A DNA stretch of 64,000 nt from JAZDEY01 sp043808325 [NCBI: Candidatus Eiseniibacteriota bacterium] (GTDB lineage Bacteria > Arandabacterota > Arandabacteria > Arandabacterales). The stretch is taken from the NCBI GenBank assembly GCA_043808325.1, contig JAZDEY010000041.1, forward strand, positions 1 through 64,000. Direction: 5' to 3'. The notes under the pieces are model-generated. The model saw only the letters and a list, made by a program, of their open reading frames with translations, did no database searches and had not been told where the DNA came from. Positions 8,268 through 17,111 of the stretch are shown piece by piece. Positions within the stretch are counted from its first letter, which is position 1. Each line of letters begins with the position of its first letter. Made by a program: the position numbers and the translations under genes.

Positions 8268-9815
8268 TTAAGCCCCAGGCGAGGCGGCGGCCACCTTGGC
8301 CCCGGCCATCATCAGGCCCAGAGCCTCTTCGGTGGCCCGCGTCCGATCGACGATTCCAACGATCGTTCCCCGGTAGATCACCCCGATCCTGTCGGAGAGG
8401 GTCTTCACTTCCGCAAGGTCGGCCGAGATAAGCAGCACGCCTTTGCCTGCCTCGGCGTGTCGGACGAGCAACTCATGGATCAGTCGTGCGGCTCCAATGT
8501 CAAGTCCCCGGGTCGGCTGAGAGGCGATCAGGAATTCCGGATCGCGACTGAATTCTCGCGCGGCAATCGCCTTCTGCTGATTGCCTCCGGATAAGAGCCC
8601 CGCCTTCATCTCGGGCTCGGGCGGCTCAATCCCGAAATCATGAATCAACTTCGCAGCGCCGCGGCCGATCGCGCCCTGCTTGAGGAGTATGCGGCCCGTC
8701 AGACGTGGGTCATTCTGCCGCCCCAGCATCAGATTGTCCCGAAGACTCATGTCGGCCACCAGCCCCATCCTGATCCTATCGGGCGGAATATGCGCAAGAC
8801 CCGCGTGGAGCCTTTCTGCCACAGACCGAGAAGTGATGTCACGACCGTTAAGCAGGATCGCCCCCCCGGTCGGTTGCCGCAGTCCTACCAAGACCTCAAA
8901 GAGTTCGCTCTGGCCGTTGCCTTCGACTCCGCATATTCCGAAGATCTCCCCTCTGCGGACCGCAAGCGAGAGGTGACTCAGGAGCTGCTGCCTCTTCCTT
9001 GAGACAAGGGACACATCCCTCGCCTCAAGCGCAACCTCGTCTCGGGGCATCGACTTTCGCTCCCGTAGCGCCTCCATCCGGCGGCCGACCATCATCTCGG
9101 CGAGCCTTGCGATGTCCGTCTGGGCCCTAGACACTGTGCCCACCACGCGGCCGGCTCTCATCACCGTAACCGTATCCGCAACATTCATCACCTCCTCAAG
9201 CTTGTGCGTAATGAAGATCACGGTCCTTCCGGCCTTGGTCAGAGTCCTGAGGGTCGCAAAGAGCTTCGCTGTCTCCTGAGGGGTCAGCACCGATGTGGGC
9301 TCATCCATTATTATGATTTGGGCGTTTCGGAAAAGGACCTTGAGAATCTCTACGCGCTGCTCCTCGCCCACCGAGAGTCCGTCGATCCGCCGGTCGAGAT
9401 CGACCTCGATTCCGTATTGCTTGGTCAGGCGCTCCACCTGGGTGCGCGCGGCCCGTCTGTCAATCAAGAGACCCTTTTTCGGCTCGGCTCCCAGGATTAT
9501 GTTCTCGAGGACCGTGAACTGGCCGATCAGCATGAAGTGCTGGTGTATCATCCCGATGCCGTAGGTGAGACCGAGGAAACCTTCGGTGACGGGGAGCCGT
9601 GCGCTCCCGACCGTGATCTCGCCGGCATCGGGTTTGACGAGCCCGTAGAGGATGTTCATCAGCGTGGTCTTGCCGGCGCCATTCTCGCCGACCAGGGCAT
9701 GTACTTCGCCCTGCCGGATCGTCAAACTGACGCTGTCACTTGCAAGAACCCGCGGGAAAGCCTTGGTGATGCCCTTGATTTCTATGGCCGGTTCCATTGG
9801 CCGTGCAACCCTCAC
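8268..9815 (-). CDS. nucleoside-type ABC transporter ATPase (duplicated, NupO/YufO-like)
   Basis: A 515-residue ATPase with two ABC modules, as in simple-sugar and nucleoside importers. Module 1 has Walker A G-E-N-G-A-G-K-T-T, signature L-S-V-G-E-E-Q-R and Walker B I-I-M-D-E-P-T. Module 2 has the degenerate loop G-V-E-G-N-G-Q-S and signature L-S-G-G-N-Q-Q-K, typical of the non-hydrolysing half. The called start is GTG at 9815, preceded by GGAGCGGA. An ATG six codons in (9797) is equally possible. A tricorn protease gene lies 57 bases upstream, between this operon core and its binding protein. Confidence 0.93.
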   Translation of the reverse strand: MRVARPMEPAIEIKGITKAFPRVLASDSVSLTIRQGEVHALVGENGAGKTTLMNILYGLVKPDAGEITVGSARLPVTEGFLGLTYGIGMIHQHFMLIGQFTVLENIILGAEPKKGLLIDRRAARTQVERLTKQYGIEVDLDRRIDGLSVGEEQRVEILKVLFRNAQIIIMDEPTSVLTPQETAKLFATLRTLTKAGRTVIFITHKLEEVMNVADTVTVMRAGRVVGTVSRAQTDIARLAEMMVGRRMEALRERKSMPRDEVALEARDVSLVSRKRQQLLSHLSLAVRRGEIFGICGVEGNGQSELFEVLVGLRQPTGGAILLNGRDITSRSVAERLHAGLAHIPPDRIRMGLVADMSLRDNLMLGRQNDPRLTGRILLKQGAIGRGAAKLIHDFGIEPPEPEMKAGLLSGGNQQKAIAAREFSRDPEFLIASQPTRGLDIGAARLIHELLVRHAEAGKGVLLISADLAEVKTLSDRIGVIYRGTIVGIVDRTRATEEALGLMMAGAKVAAASPGA

Positions 9816-9872
9816 TCCGCTCCGACATAGCGGCCCAGCTGCTTGCCAGTCCGGGCTGCGCTATTGTATCGC

Positions 9873-12800
9873 CTACTTCTTGCTCTTGTCCGGGTAGGGC
9901 GGCAGGCCCGGCAGCCCCATCGGGTCCTGCTTCAACTGGTCGTTTATCAGTTCGACCGCGCGTTCCAGCTGGGGATCCCGTCCGCGGGCCTCGTCCCCGG
10001 GAAGATTATCGATCTCGATATCGGGTTCAGCCCCACGGTTTTCGAGCGTCCAGCCCTTGTCCTTCTCCCACCAGGCAAACTCAGGGATGGTCATCATGCC
10101 GCCGTCAACAAAGGGTTTGTCGCTCCTTATCCCGACGACCCCACCCCACGTACGCATGCCGACCACCGTACCCAGCTTGGCAAGTTTGAAGGCCTGGGGG
10201 AAGATATCGCCGTCGGAGCCCGCTTCCTCATTGATCAAGAGCACCCGGTGGGCATAGACTGCGTCCTCCGGGTACCGATAGATCGCGCCTCGCCGCGATT
10301 GGCCGAGCGCGAGCAACTGGCGCCCGATGCGATCAATGATGATCTCGGAGACAAAGCCGCCCGCGTTATGGCGCTCATCGATGATGAGCGCGGGCTTCTC
10401 CATTTGGGGGAAGAAAGTTCGGGAGAATTCGACCAGACCGCCGGTGCCCATATCGGGAATGTGGAAATAGCCGCACTTGCCACCGGTCGCCTGCTCTACG
10501 CGCTCCCGGTTGCCTCTCACCCAGTCGAGATAGCGCACCTTGTGCTCGTCGCTTATGGTCTTGACGATGACGTCGCGTGCACCTTCCAGCTTGGGTGCGG
10601 CATTCACCGTGAGCAGGACTTCGTCGTCGGCAAGGTTCACAAAGGCCGAGTAAAAACTGGTCGGGGCCTTGAGGGGCGTGCCGTTGACCGCCAGAATGAA
10701 TTCGTCGGTCTTGATGCCCGTATGGGAAAGCGTTAGCGGAGATACATCATCGGGGCTTGACGCTTCGGCAGGATAGATCTTGGTCAGCTTGTAGTAGCCG
10801 CTGACCTCCTCCAAAGCGACGTCGGCGCCGAGAAGCCCCACGGGAATCCGCTCCGGCCGCTTGACGTCGCCGCCCCAAATATAGGTGTGGGAGGTTGAGA
10901 GCTCGCCGATCAGATTGCCCAAGAGATCGTTGAGATCGGCCCTGGTGGCGATTCTCGGAAGCAGCTTCTCGTATTTGGCCTTGATCGCCGGCCAATCGAT
11001 GCCGGTCATGTTGGGCGCCCAGTAAAAGTCACGCTGAAGCCGCCAGCCTTCCTCAAATATCTGCTTGAACTCAAGCTTGGGATCGATTCTCAAGTGCCAT
11101 CTGGAGAGATCGACTTTGGACTTCTTTTCATCGTCGTCGGAACTGTCGCTCTTATCCGAGTCGATGACCCGGAATTCCTCGCCGCGTTTGAATGCGATCT
11201 TCTTGCCGTCGTAGGCCAGCCGGTAGGCATCGATGCCCTTCTCGATCACCTTGTCCTCTTTGTCCTTGAGACGATAGCCGTGGAGGTCGGCGGATGAGCC
11301 CTCTTCATCACCCTGATCCTCCTCGGCCATGCCCCTGGGCGGACGTGACAGATAGAAGATCTTGCCGGCCGAGGCCGCGAGGCTGGAGCAATCGCTTGCG
11401 GGCACGGGGAACTCAACGATTCTGTCGGCGATGCCTTCGAGGTCGATCCGAACCTCCACGGGCTGCTTGCCATCCTGATCCGACTTCCCGCCTTTGTCCT
11501 TGGCCTTACCGGACTGGTCGGCTTTGTCAGACTTATCGTCGGATTTCCCAGCCTTGCCGTCAGCGTTGTCGTCACCGCCATTCTCTTCTTCCTGGTCGGT
11601 CGGTTCCGTGGGGAAGAAGGGGGATTTCTCACCGGCGCGCAGCATAACCAAATATGGTTTGGTCATCTTGTCCAGGATCACCTCGAATCCCCGCTTACTC
11701 ATGAAGGGATTGAGAGTGCGGTCTGAGAAGAAATAGAGATACTTGCCATCGGGGTCCCACACCGGCCCGGTATCATTGGTGAAGCGGTCGGTCACACGGG
11801 TTATCTTCGAACTCCGGGTGTCATAGATGAAGATCGAATTGAATCTGTAGTTCTCGGGTTTGGCGTAGGCCAACCATCTGCTGTCCGGAGACCAAGAGTA
11901 CTGCTCGATCTCCCAGACGTCGCTGGTATCGACCACCGTGGTCTTCCCGGCAGCGCGGTCCACGATAAAGAGGCTCATTGTTGCATCGGCATAAGCGACT
12001 CGCTTGCCATCCGGCGAAGGGACGGCTGCAAACTTCCAGCACCGGCTCTCCTTGGTGATCTGCTCAGGCTCCTTCTTGTGCTCGGCATCCACCGCGTAGA
12101 TCTCCTCTTCGCCTCCGGCGTCTGAGATATAGACCACGGTTCCGCCGTCGTACGACCATCTTGGGAACTTCTCCCTGGTCCCTGAGCCGGACGTAAGATC
12201 GACCAGGCGTCCTTCCCTGGCAGGCACCATCTCTATGTCGCCGCGGGAGCAGAAGACCATTCGCCGGCCTTCGGGCGAAATCTCGAAGTCGCTGACGTAC
12301 TTCACAGGATCGACGTAGCGCGTCCTCAGCTCCAGCCTGTCGGACGGCACATCGATCCGAAGCTTGGCCTCCTTGCCCGAGGCCACATCGAAGGCCCACA
12401 AATCGCCGCCGCATTCGTAGACTATTCTGCCGCCGCCGTAGGCCGGCCATCGGACGTCATAATCGGTGTGAAAGGTGTGCTGGCGCAGGTCGCCGCCATC
12501 GGGAGTGATCGAGTAGAGATTCTTCACCCCGTCGCGGTCGGAGACGAAATAGATGCGGTCGCCAACCCACAACGGGTAGCCGTCGGTACCTTCGTAATCG
12601 GTGATTTTCTTGAATTCCCTCTTGCTTAGATCGCCGACCCAGACGTCCTGTGCCCATCCTCCCTCATACCTCTTCCAGGTAGCGAACTCGCTCGCATTGC
12701 GAGTAAATGCGATGCGCTTGCCGTCGGGCGCAAACGATATGAATGATACCTTGTCGATCGGGAGCGCCGTCGGAAAGCCCCCGCCGGCGGGGACCGAGAA

Positions 12801-13226
12801 GGCTTTGAACGTGCGATTAGGAGAGTAGCGCATCGACCGGAAGATCACGTTCCTGCTATCGGGTGACCAGGCCATCACCTGGTCGCCGAAGGGATGATAG
12901 GTGAGGCGCGTCGGCTCGCCGCCGTCGGCGGGGATCACGTAGACATCGTTGTTGCCGTCGTACTCGGCGGTAAAGGCAATCAGGGTGCCGTCCGGTGAGA
13001 AGTGCGGCAGGATCTCGCTTCCCTCACCCTGCGTGAGCCTGCGGGCGACTCCGCCTTCGGCCGGGACACTCCACAGGTCGCCCTCGCACGAGAATGCGAC
13101 CGTGTTGCCGCTTACGGTCGGGAACCTGAGGTAGCCCTCGCTCGAGAAGCCCGATGCGGGACCGATGAGAACTGCGACCACCAAACCCAAGGCTGCAAGA
13201 CCTGCCCACCACGTGACCGAACGCAT
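9873..13226 (-). CDS. tricorn protease homologue (S41 family)
   Basis: A large exported peptidase of 1117 residues. A signal peptide (V-A-V-L-I-G-P-A-S-G, about 17-26) is followed by two beta-propeller regions rich in W-S-P-D-x-R/F-S-P-D-G repeats, a PDZ-like segment and the tricorn core. Catalytic residues can be placed by comparison: S-H in S-T-S-H-T-Y-I, the nucleophile Ser in E-A-G-S-D-G-D, and Glu in R-G-A-E-P-D-I. Two acidic/lysine-rich low-complexity inserts lie between the propellers and the core (plus-strand 11460-11600 and 11125-11170). AAGGAGGG precedes the ATG. Archaeal tricorn degrades peptides released by the proteasome; bacterial homologues are probably periplasmic. Its position between a BMP protein and its ABC transporter is unusual. 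Confidence 0.9.
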   Translation of the reverse strand: MRSVTWWAGLAALGLVVAVLIGPASGFSSEGYLRFPTVSGNTVAFSCEGDLWSVPAEGGVARRLTQGEGSEILPHFSPDGTLIAFTAEYDGNNDVYVIPADGGEPTRLTYHPFGDQVMAWSPDSRNVIFRSMRYSPNRTFKAFSVPAGGGFPTALPIDKVSFISFAPDGKRIAFTRNASEFATWKRYEGGWAQDVWVGDLSKREFKKITDYEGTDGYPLWVGDRIYFVSDRDGVKNLYSITPDGGDLRQHTFHTDYDVRWPAYGGGRIVYECGGDLWAFDVASGKEAKLRIDVPSDRLELRTRYVDPVKYVSDFEISPEGRRMVFCSRGDIEMVPAREGRLVDLTSGSGTREKFPRWSYDGGTVVYISDAGGEEEIYAVDAEHKKEPEQITKESRCWKFAAVPSPDGKRVAYADATMSLFIVDRAAGKTTVVDTSDVWEIEQYSWSPDSRWLAYAKPENYRFNSIFIYDTRSSKITRVTDRFTNDTGPVWDPDGKYLYFFSDRTLNPFMSKRGFEVILDKMTKPYLVMLRAGEKSPFFPTEPTDQEEENGGDDNADGKAGKSDDKSDKADQSGKAKDKGGKSDQDGKQPVEVRIDLEGIADRIVEFPVPASDCSSLAASAGKIFYLSRPPRGMAEEDQGDEEGSSADLHGYRLKDKEDKVIEKGIDAYRLAYDGKKIAFKRGEEFRVIDSDKSDSSDDDEKKSKVDLSRWHLRIDPKLEFKQIFEEGWRLQRDFYWAPNMTGIDWPAIKAKYEKLLPRIATRADLNDLLGNLIGELSTSHTYIWGGDVKRPERIPVGLLGADVALEEVSGYYKLTKIYPAEASSPDDVSPLTLSHTGIKTDEFILAVNGTPLKAPTSFYSAFVNLADDEVLLTVNAAPKLEGARDVIVKTISDEHKVRYLDWVRGNRERVEQATGGKCGYFHIPDMGTGGLVEFSRTFFPQMEKPALIIDERHNAGGFVSEIIIDRIGRQLLALGQSRRGAIYRYPEDAVYAHRVLLINEEAGSDGDIFPQAFKLAKLGTVVGMRTWGGVVGIRSDKPFVDGGMMTIPEFAWWEKDKGWTLENRGAEPDIEIDNLPGDEARGRDPQLERAVELINDQLKQDPMGLPGLPPYPDKSKK

Positions 13227-13261
13227 GTACTCCCTCCTTGAGGTTCAGGGGATTTTTCGAT

Positions 13262-13302
13262 AAAACCCGACGTATGCGCTGCCGGCGCGGTCGATCGGGT
13301 CT
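13262..13302 (-). terminator. weak terminator-like hairpin after the BMP gene
   Basis: In the RNA sense, ACCCGA and TCGGGT pair around a GC-rich loop that can form an inner GCGC/GCGC stem, and the hairpin is followed by TTTTA. It lies between the BMP gene and the tricorn gene. The outer stem is only 6 base pairs plus possible wobble pairs, so it may attenuate rather than end transcription. Confidence 0.3.
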
Positions 13303-13321
13303 CGATGAAGCCCGGGCCGCC

Positions 13322-14362
13322 TCAATGGGTGGCCGTGTAGTCAGTCACTTTGATCTTGCCCGCGACTACATCCTGCTTGATCGCCTCGACCCTCCGGAGC
13401 ACCTCGGGCGGTATCAGATCCTCGTTGTACTGGTCCAGGGCATAGCCGACCCCATCGATCTCAAGGCCGTAGACGTGAACGCCGCCCGCAAATCTGTTCT
13501 CGACTACGTCCTTGACGATCTGGAAGACCGAGACATCGACCCGCTTAAGCATACTGGTGAGAACGCTGCCCGGGGCCATATAATTCTGATTGGCGTCCAC
13601 GCCGATCGCGAAACAGCCGCGCTCCTTGGCGGCATCGATCACACCGTTTCCGGTCGACCCGGCAGCCTGGAAGATCACGTCGGCCCCACGATCGAACTGA
13701 CTCAAAGCGAGGCTCTTGCCCTTGACGGGATCGTGAAACGCCTCGGGGCCCGAGCCGGCATAGGCAACCAACACCTCGGCCTTGGGATTCACGTACTCGA
13801 CGCCTTCGGTGTAACCGACTTCGAACTTGTGAATCAGGGGTATATCCATGCCGCCCACAAAGCCGACCTTGCCCGTCTTGCTCACAAGCCCGGCGATCGC
13901 ACCGACCAGGAACGAACCTTCATGCTCCCGGAACACCAAGGATGCCACATTGGGGGAGTTGATCTCGGCATCGATGATGGCGAAGCGCGTCTTGGGAAAT
14001 TCACCAGCTACCTTCTCAAGTGCGTCCTTCATCAAGAAGCCGACGCCGATCACCAAATCCGTGCCCTGTTCGGCATACTGCCTCAGGTACTTCTCGTCCT
14101 CCGACATCTGTTCGGGCTGTCCATAGACGGGATCGATGCCCAGCTCCTCCCGGGCCTTCATAAGCCCCTGGTAAGCCGAGTCATTGAAGGACTTATCTCC
14201 GAGCCCGCCGACCGAAAGGACAAGCCCAACCTTGATCTTCTTGGCCGGCGCAGACCTCGCGGCAGCCTCCTGCGACGGCTTCTTCTCTCCACCGCACCCC
14301 AAGAGCCCTATCACACCAGGCGCCACAAGGATTGAGAGAGCCACCAGCACGATCCTTTTCAT
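13322..14362 (-). CDS. BMP-family substrate-binding lipoprotein (nucleoside importer)
   Basis: A periplasmic or membrane-anchored solute-binding protein of 346 residues. The signal peptide ends in I-G-L-L-G-C (Cys near 23). The Bmp/Med domain starts with V-G-L-V-L-S-V-G-G-L-G-D-K-S-F-N-D-S, the signature of BmpA, PnrA and related purine-nucleoside binders, and later shows F-Q-A-A-G-S-T-G-N-G and G-V-D-A-N-Q-N. It is the natural partner of the ATPase and permeases at 6281-9815, although a tricorn gene separates them. Adenine deaminase lies 45 bases upstream, which fits purine uptake. AGGGAGG precedes the ATG. Confidence 0.93.
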   Translation of the reverse strand: MKRIVLVALSILVAPGVIGLLGCGGEKKPSQEAAARSAPAKKIKVGLVLSVGGLGDKSFNDSAYQGLMKAREELGIDPVYGQPEQMSEDEKYLRQYAEQGTDLVIGVGFLMKDALEKVAGEFPKTRFAIIDAEINSPNVASLVFREHEGSFLVGAIAGLVSKTGKVGFVGGMDIPLIHKFEVGYTEGVEYVNPKAEVLVAYAGSGPEAFHDPVKGKSLALSQFDRGADVIFQAAGSTGNGVIDAAKERGCFAIGVDANQNYMAPGSVLTSMLKRVDVSVFQIVKDVVENRFAGGVHVYGLEIDGVGYALDQYNEDLIPPEVLRRVEAIKQDVVAGKIKVTDYTATH

Positions 14363-14407
14363 CAGGGCCTCCCTGGCCGTTTACGACTGCTCCCGCCGGC
14401 ACTGCAA

Positions 14408-16120
14408 TCAGTCGACAAAGACATCTACGAACTTGGACTTCCTGACGTCGAAGAGCCCGAGATCGGTGAGCTTCAAGTCCGGCATTACGGCAAGAGTCAC
14501 AAACGAGAGCGCCATAAAGGGCTCCTGAATCTCGATGCCTACCGATCTGGTGATTTGCTCGAGCCTGTCCAGGTCTTCCTTGACTTTGACCATCGACTGC
14601 TCCGACATCAAGCCGGCAATCGGTAGCGGCAGCCTCCCAGCCACCTTGCCGTCGGTCACAACCGCAAGACCGCCCTTCATCCTGCAGATCTCGATCACGG
14701 CCTCAAGCATGTCCGCATCGTTGACACCGGCAACCACTATGTTGTGGGAGTCGTGGGACACACTGGAGGCGATCGCGCCCCTCTTGATGCCAAGTCCCTT
14801 GATGAACCCTCTGGCGATGCTCTCCGACGCGTGATGCCGTTCGATCACAAGGACCTTGATGATGTCCCCGGCGGGGTCGCTCACCGCCAGCCCATCCTCG
14901 ATCTTGGCGTCCTCGATCCGCTCGCCGGTCCTTATGTCTCCCGGCCACAACTCGATCACCCTGATCCGCTTGCCCCTTGCGGGGATCTTGAAATCATCGA
15001 GGGTGAGAAACTTGATATTTATCGAACTCCTGAGCGAGATCTTGGGAGGGGCGACCTCAAGCTCAAGCAGTTTCCCGTTCTCGGCCGCCAACACACCGCG
15101 CTTGAATACCTTCTCGACTTTGAGTCGATCGAGCGAACCGAGCACCAGGAGATCGGCAATGTAGCCTGGGGCAACCGCCCCGAGCTTGTCCATCTTGAAG
15201 TACTCGGCTGCGTTCAGGGTAGCGAGCCTGATTGCGGAAATGGGGTCGATTCCCGTTGCAATCGCAGTACGGACCATGAAATCGATGTGCCCCTCATCGA
15301 TTATGTCCTTGGGGTGCCGGTCATCGGTCACAAAGAAACAACGGCTGATGTTGTAGCCGGTAATCACGGGAAGCAGATCTCTCAGGTTCTTGGTGAGCGA
15401 GCCCTCCCGCATCATGATGTGCAGTCCAAGGCGAAGCTTCTCCCTAACCTCTTCGACCGATGTGCCCTCATGGTCGGATCGCACGCCCGCGGCAACGTAG
15501 GCACAGAGATCCCGCCCGCTTAAGTTGGGAGCATGGCCGTCGACCCGTTTGACGTCGGCCATAGTGATCTTGTCTAGAAGGTCCTGATCGCGATTCAAGA
15601 CACCGGTATAGTTCATCACTTCCCCGATGCCCAGAACCCATTTCTCGGTCAAGAGCGGATAAAGGTCAAAACCCTTGAGGCTCGAACCGCTTGTCTCGAA
15701 TTCGGTGGCGGGCACGCACGACGGGAGCATCAGGAAGACATTAAGCGGATTGAACTTACTCGACTTGAGCATGTACTGGATGCCTTCGAGCCCGAAGACA
15801 TTGGCGATCTCGTGTGGATCGATAACAACCGAGGTGGTACCGAGAGGGACCACAGCCCTGGCGAACTCTCTGACTTCAACCATGGAGCTCTCGATATGGA
15901 CGTGGCCGTCGATGAAGCCGGGGCAAATGTACTTGCCCTTGACATCGACCTCCTGGCGCCCTTGGTATCGGCCGATGCCCACGACCAGGCCGTCGAAGAT
16001 ACCCACGTCGGTTTCGTAAATCTCCCCGGACAGGACGTTGACCAGATTGCCGCCCTTCAGGACGAGATCGCACGGGACCTCGCCTTTCGCAACCCTGATG
16101 ATGTCGCCAAGGCCAGCCAT
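14408..16120 (-). CDS. ade: adenine deaminase
   Basis: A binuclear-metal amidohydrolase converting adenine to hypoxanthine and ammonia in the cytoplasm, 570 residues, the normal length for Ade. The N-terminal metal motif reads P-G-F-I-D-G-H-V-H-I-E-S-S-M. The region V-D-G-H-A-P and the metal-ligand segment V-T-D-D-R-H-P follow, and the C-terminal domain contains S-S-V-S-H-D-S-H-N, all characteristic of Ade. AAAGGGGG precedes the ATG. It lies between carbamate kinase and the BMP lipoprotein on the same strand. Hypoxanthine would be the substrate for a xanthine-dehydrogenase-type hydroxylase. Confidence 0.95.
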   Translation of the reverse strand: MAGLGDIIRVAKGEVPCDLVLKGGNLVNVLSGEIYETDVGIFDGLVVGIGRYQGRQEVDVKGKYICPGFIDGHVHIESSMVEVREFARAVVPLGTTSVVIDPHEIANVFGLEGIQYMLKSSKFNPLNVFLMLPSCVPATEFETSGSSLKGFDLYPLLTEKWVLGIGEVMNYTGVLNRDQDLLDKITMADVKRVDGHAPNLSGRDLCAYVAAGVRSDHEGTSVEEVREKLRLGLHIMMREGSLTKNLRDLLPVITGYNISRCFFVTDDRHPKDIIDEGHIDFMVRTAIATGIDPISAIRLATLNAAEYFKMDKLGAVAPGYIADLLVLGSLDRLKVEKVFKRGVLAAENGKLLELEVAPPKISLRSSINIKFLTLDDFKIPARGKRIRVIELWPGDIRTGERIEDAKIEDGLAVSDPAGDIIKVLVIERHHASESIARGFIKGLGIKRGAIASSVSHDSHNIVVAGVNDADMLEAVIEICRMKGGLAVVTDGKVAGRLPLPIAGLMSEQSMVKVKEDLDRLEQITRSVGIEIQEPFMALSFVTLAVMPDLKLTDLGLFDVRKSKFVDVFVD

Positions 16121-16154
16121 TCAAGCCCCCTTTGCCTTATCGCGCTATTCTAGC

Positions 16155-17111
16155 CTATCTCGTCACTATGGTACAGCGCTTACCCCGGACTGCCTCCGAG
16201 AGAAGCTCCGGTCTGGTGATTATCACCTCTTCCCCGCCACCTTCAAGGAATTCAATAGCGGCTTCGATCTTGGGCCCCATACTGCCTTGAGGAAACTCGC
16301 CCCGGGCGAGATATTCCCTGGCCTCCGCTACCGTCATATGATCGAGGTCCCTCTGGTCGGGGCTGCCGTAACCGGTCGCGACCTTCTCGACCTCGGTAAG
16401 GATCATTAGCATCTGGGCATGGAGTTCCATCGCGAGGACGCTCGAAGCCCGGTCCTTGTCGATCACGGCCTCCACGCCTCTCAGGATGCCGTCGGGACTC
16501 CGAACCACCGGGATGCCTCCTCCACCGACGGCTATAACGATTGCCCCGGAGTTGATTGCCCGTTCGATCGCTCTCCACTCCACGATCTCGAGCGGCATCG
16601 GCGAGGGGACCACGCGTCGATAGCCTCGACCGCTATCCTCAACGATCGACCATCCCTTCTCGCGCGCAATCGCCTCGGCTTCCCTGCGCTTGTAGAAGGG
16701 CCCGATCGGCTTGGTGGGGTTCTTAAAGGCAGGATCATTCGGGTCCACCATGACCTGTGTGATGATGGTAAAGACATCCTTATCCAGGCCCATCTTGCGG
16801 AGCTGATTCTGAAGCGCCTGCTGGATCATGTAACCGATTCCGCCTTCGGAATCGGCCCCACAAACATCCAGCGGCATCGGCGGGATCACCTTCTTGGCCA
16901 TTTCATTCCGGACGACGATGTTTCCCACGACCGGCCCGTTGCCGTGAGTAACGACCACAAGGTGACCCTGCCCTATCAGGCTTGCGACATGAGCCATGGT
17001 CGCCATCGTGAGATCGATCTGCTCGCGGATCGTGCCCTGCTTGGCAACGGGTACGATCGAATTGCCCCCGAGCGCTACCACGATGGTCTTCTTGCCGGCG
17101 AGTCGTGCCAT
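16155..17111 (-). CDS. arcC: carbamate kinase
   Basis: An amino-acid-kinase-fold enzyme (318 residues) making ATP and carbamate from carbamoyl phosphate and ADP. Motifs seen: V-A-L-G-G-N-S-I at the N-terminus, T-H-G-N-G-P-V-V-G-N, and V-G-G-G-G-I-P-V-V in the nucleotide site. The frame is open 14 codons further upstream, but the ATG at 17111 overlaps the rarA stop as TGATG and has GGGGAAGAAGG before it. In anaerobic purine, allantoin and urate pathways this is the energy-yielding step (E. coli YqeA plays this part). Here it would act after the YgeW-type carbamoyltransferase encoded just beyond rarA. Confidence 0.93.
   Translation of the reverse strand: MARLAGKKTIVVALGGNSIVPVAKQGTIREQIDLTMATMAHVASLIGQGHLVVVTHGNGPVVGNIVVRNEMAKKVIPPMPLDVCGADSEGGIGYMIQQALQNQLRKMGLDKDVFTIITQVMVDPNDPAFKNPTKPIGPFYKRREAEAIAREKGWSIVEDSGRGYRRVVPSPMPLEIVEWRAIERAINSGAIVIAVGGGGIPVVRSPDGILRGVEAVIDKDRASSVLAMELHAQMLMILTEVEKVATGYGSPDQRDLDHMTVAEAREYLARGEFPQGSMGPKIEAAIEFLEGGGEEVIITRPELLSEAVRGKRCTIVTR

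Noticed and set aside
7041-8594. Long open frame (517 codons) on the + strand opposite the nucleoside permease and ATPase genes
   Set aside because: It is antisense to clearly conserved transporter genes and its composition (very rich in Asp, His, Arg, Gly) is that of a GC-rich shadow.
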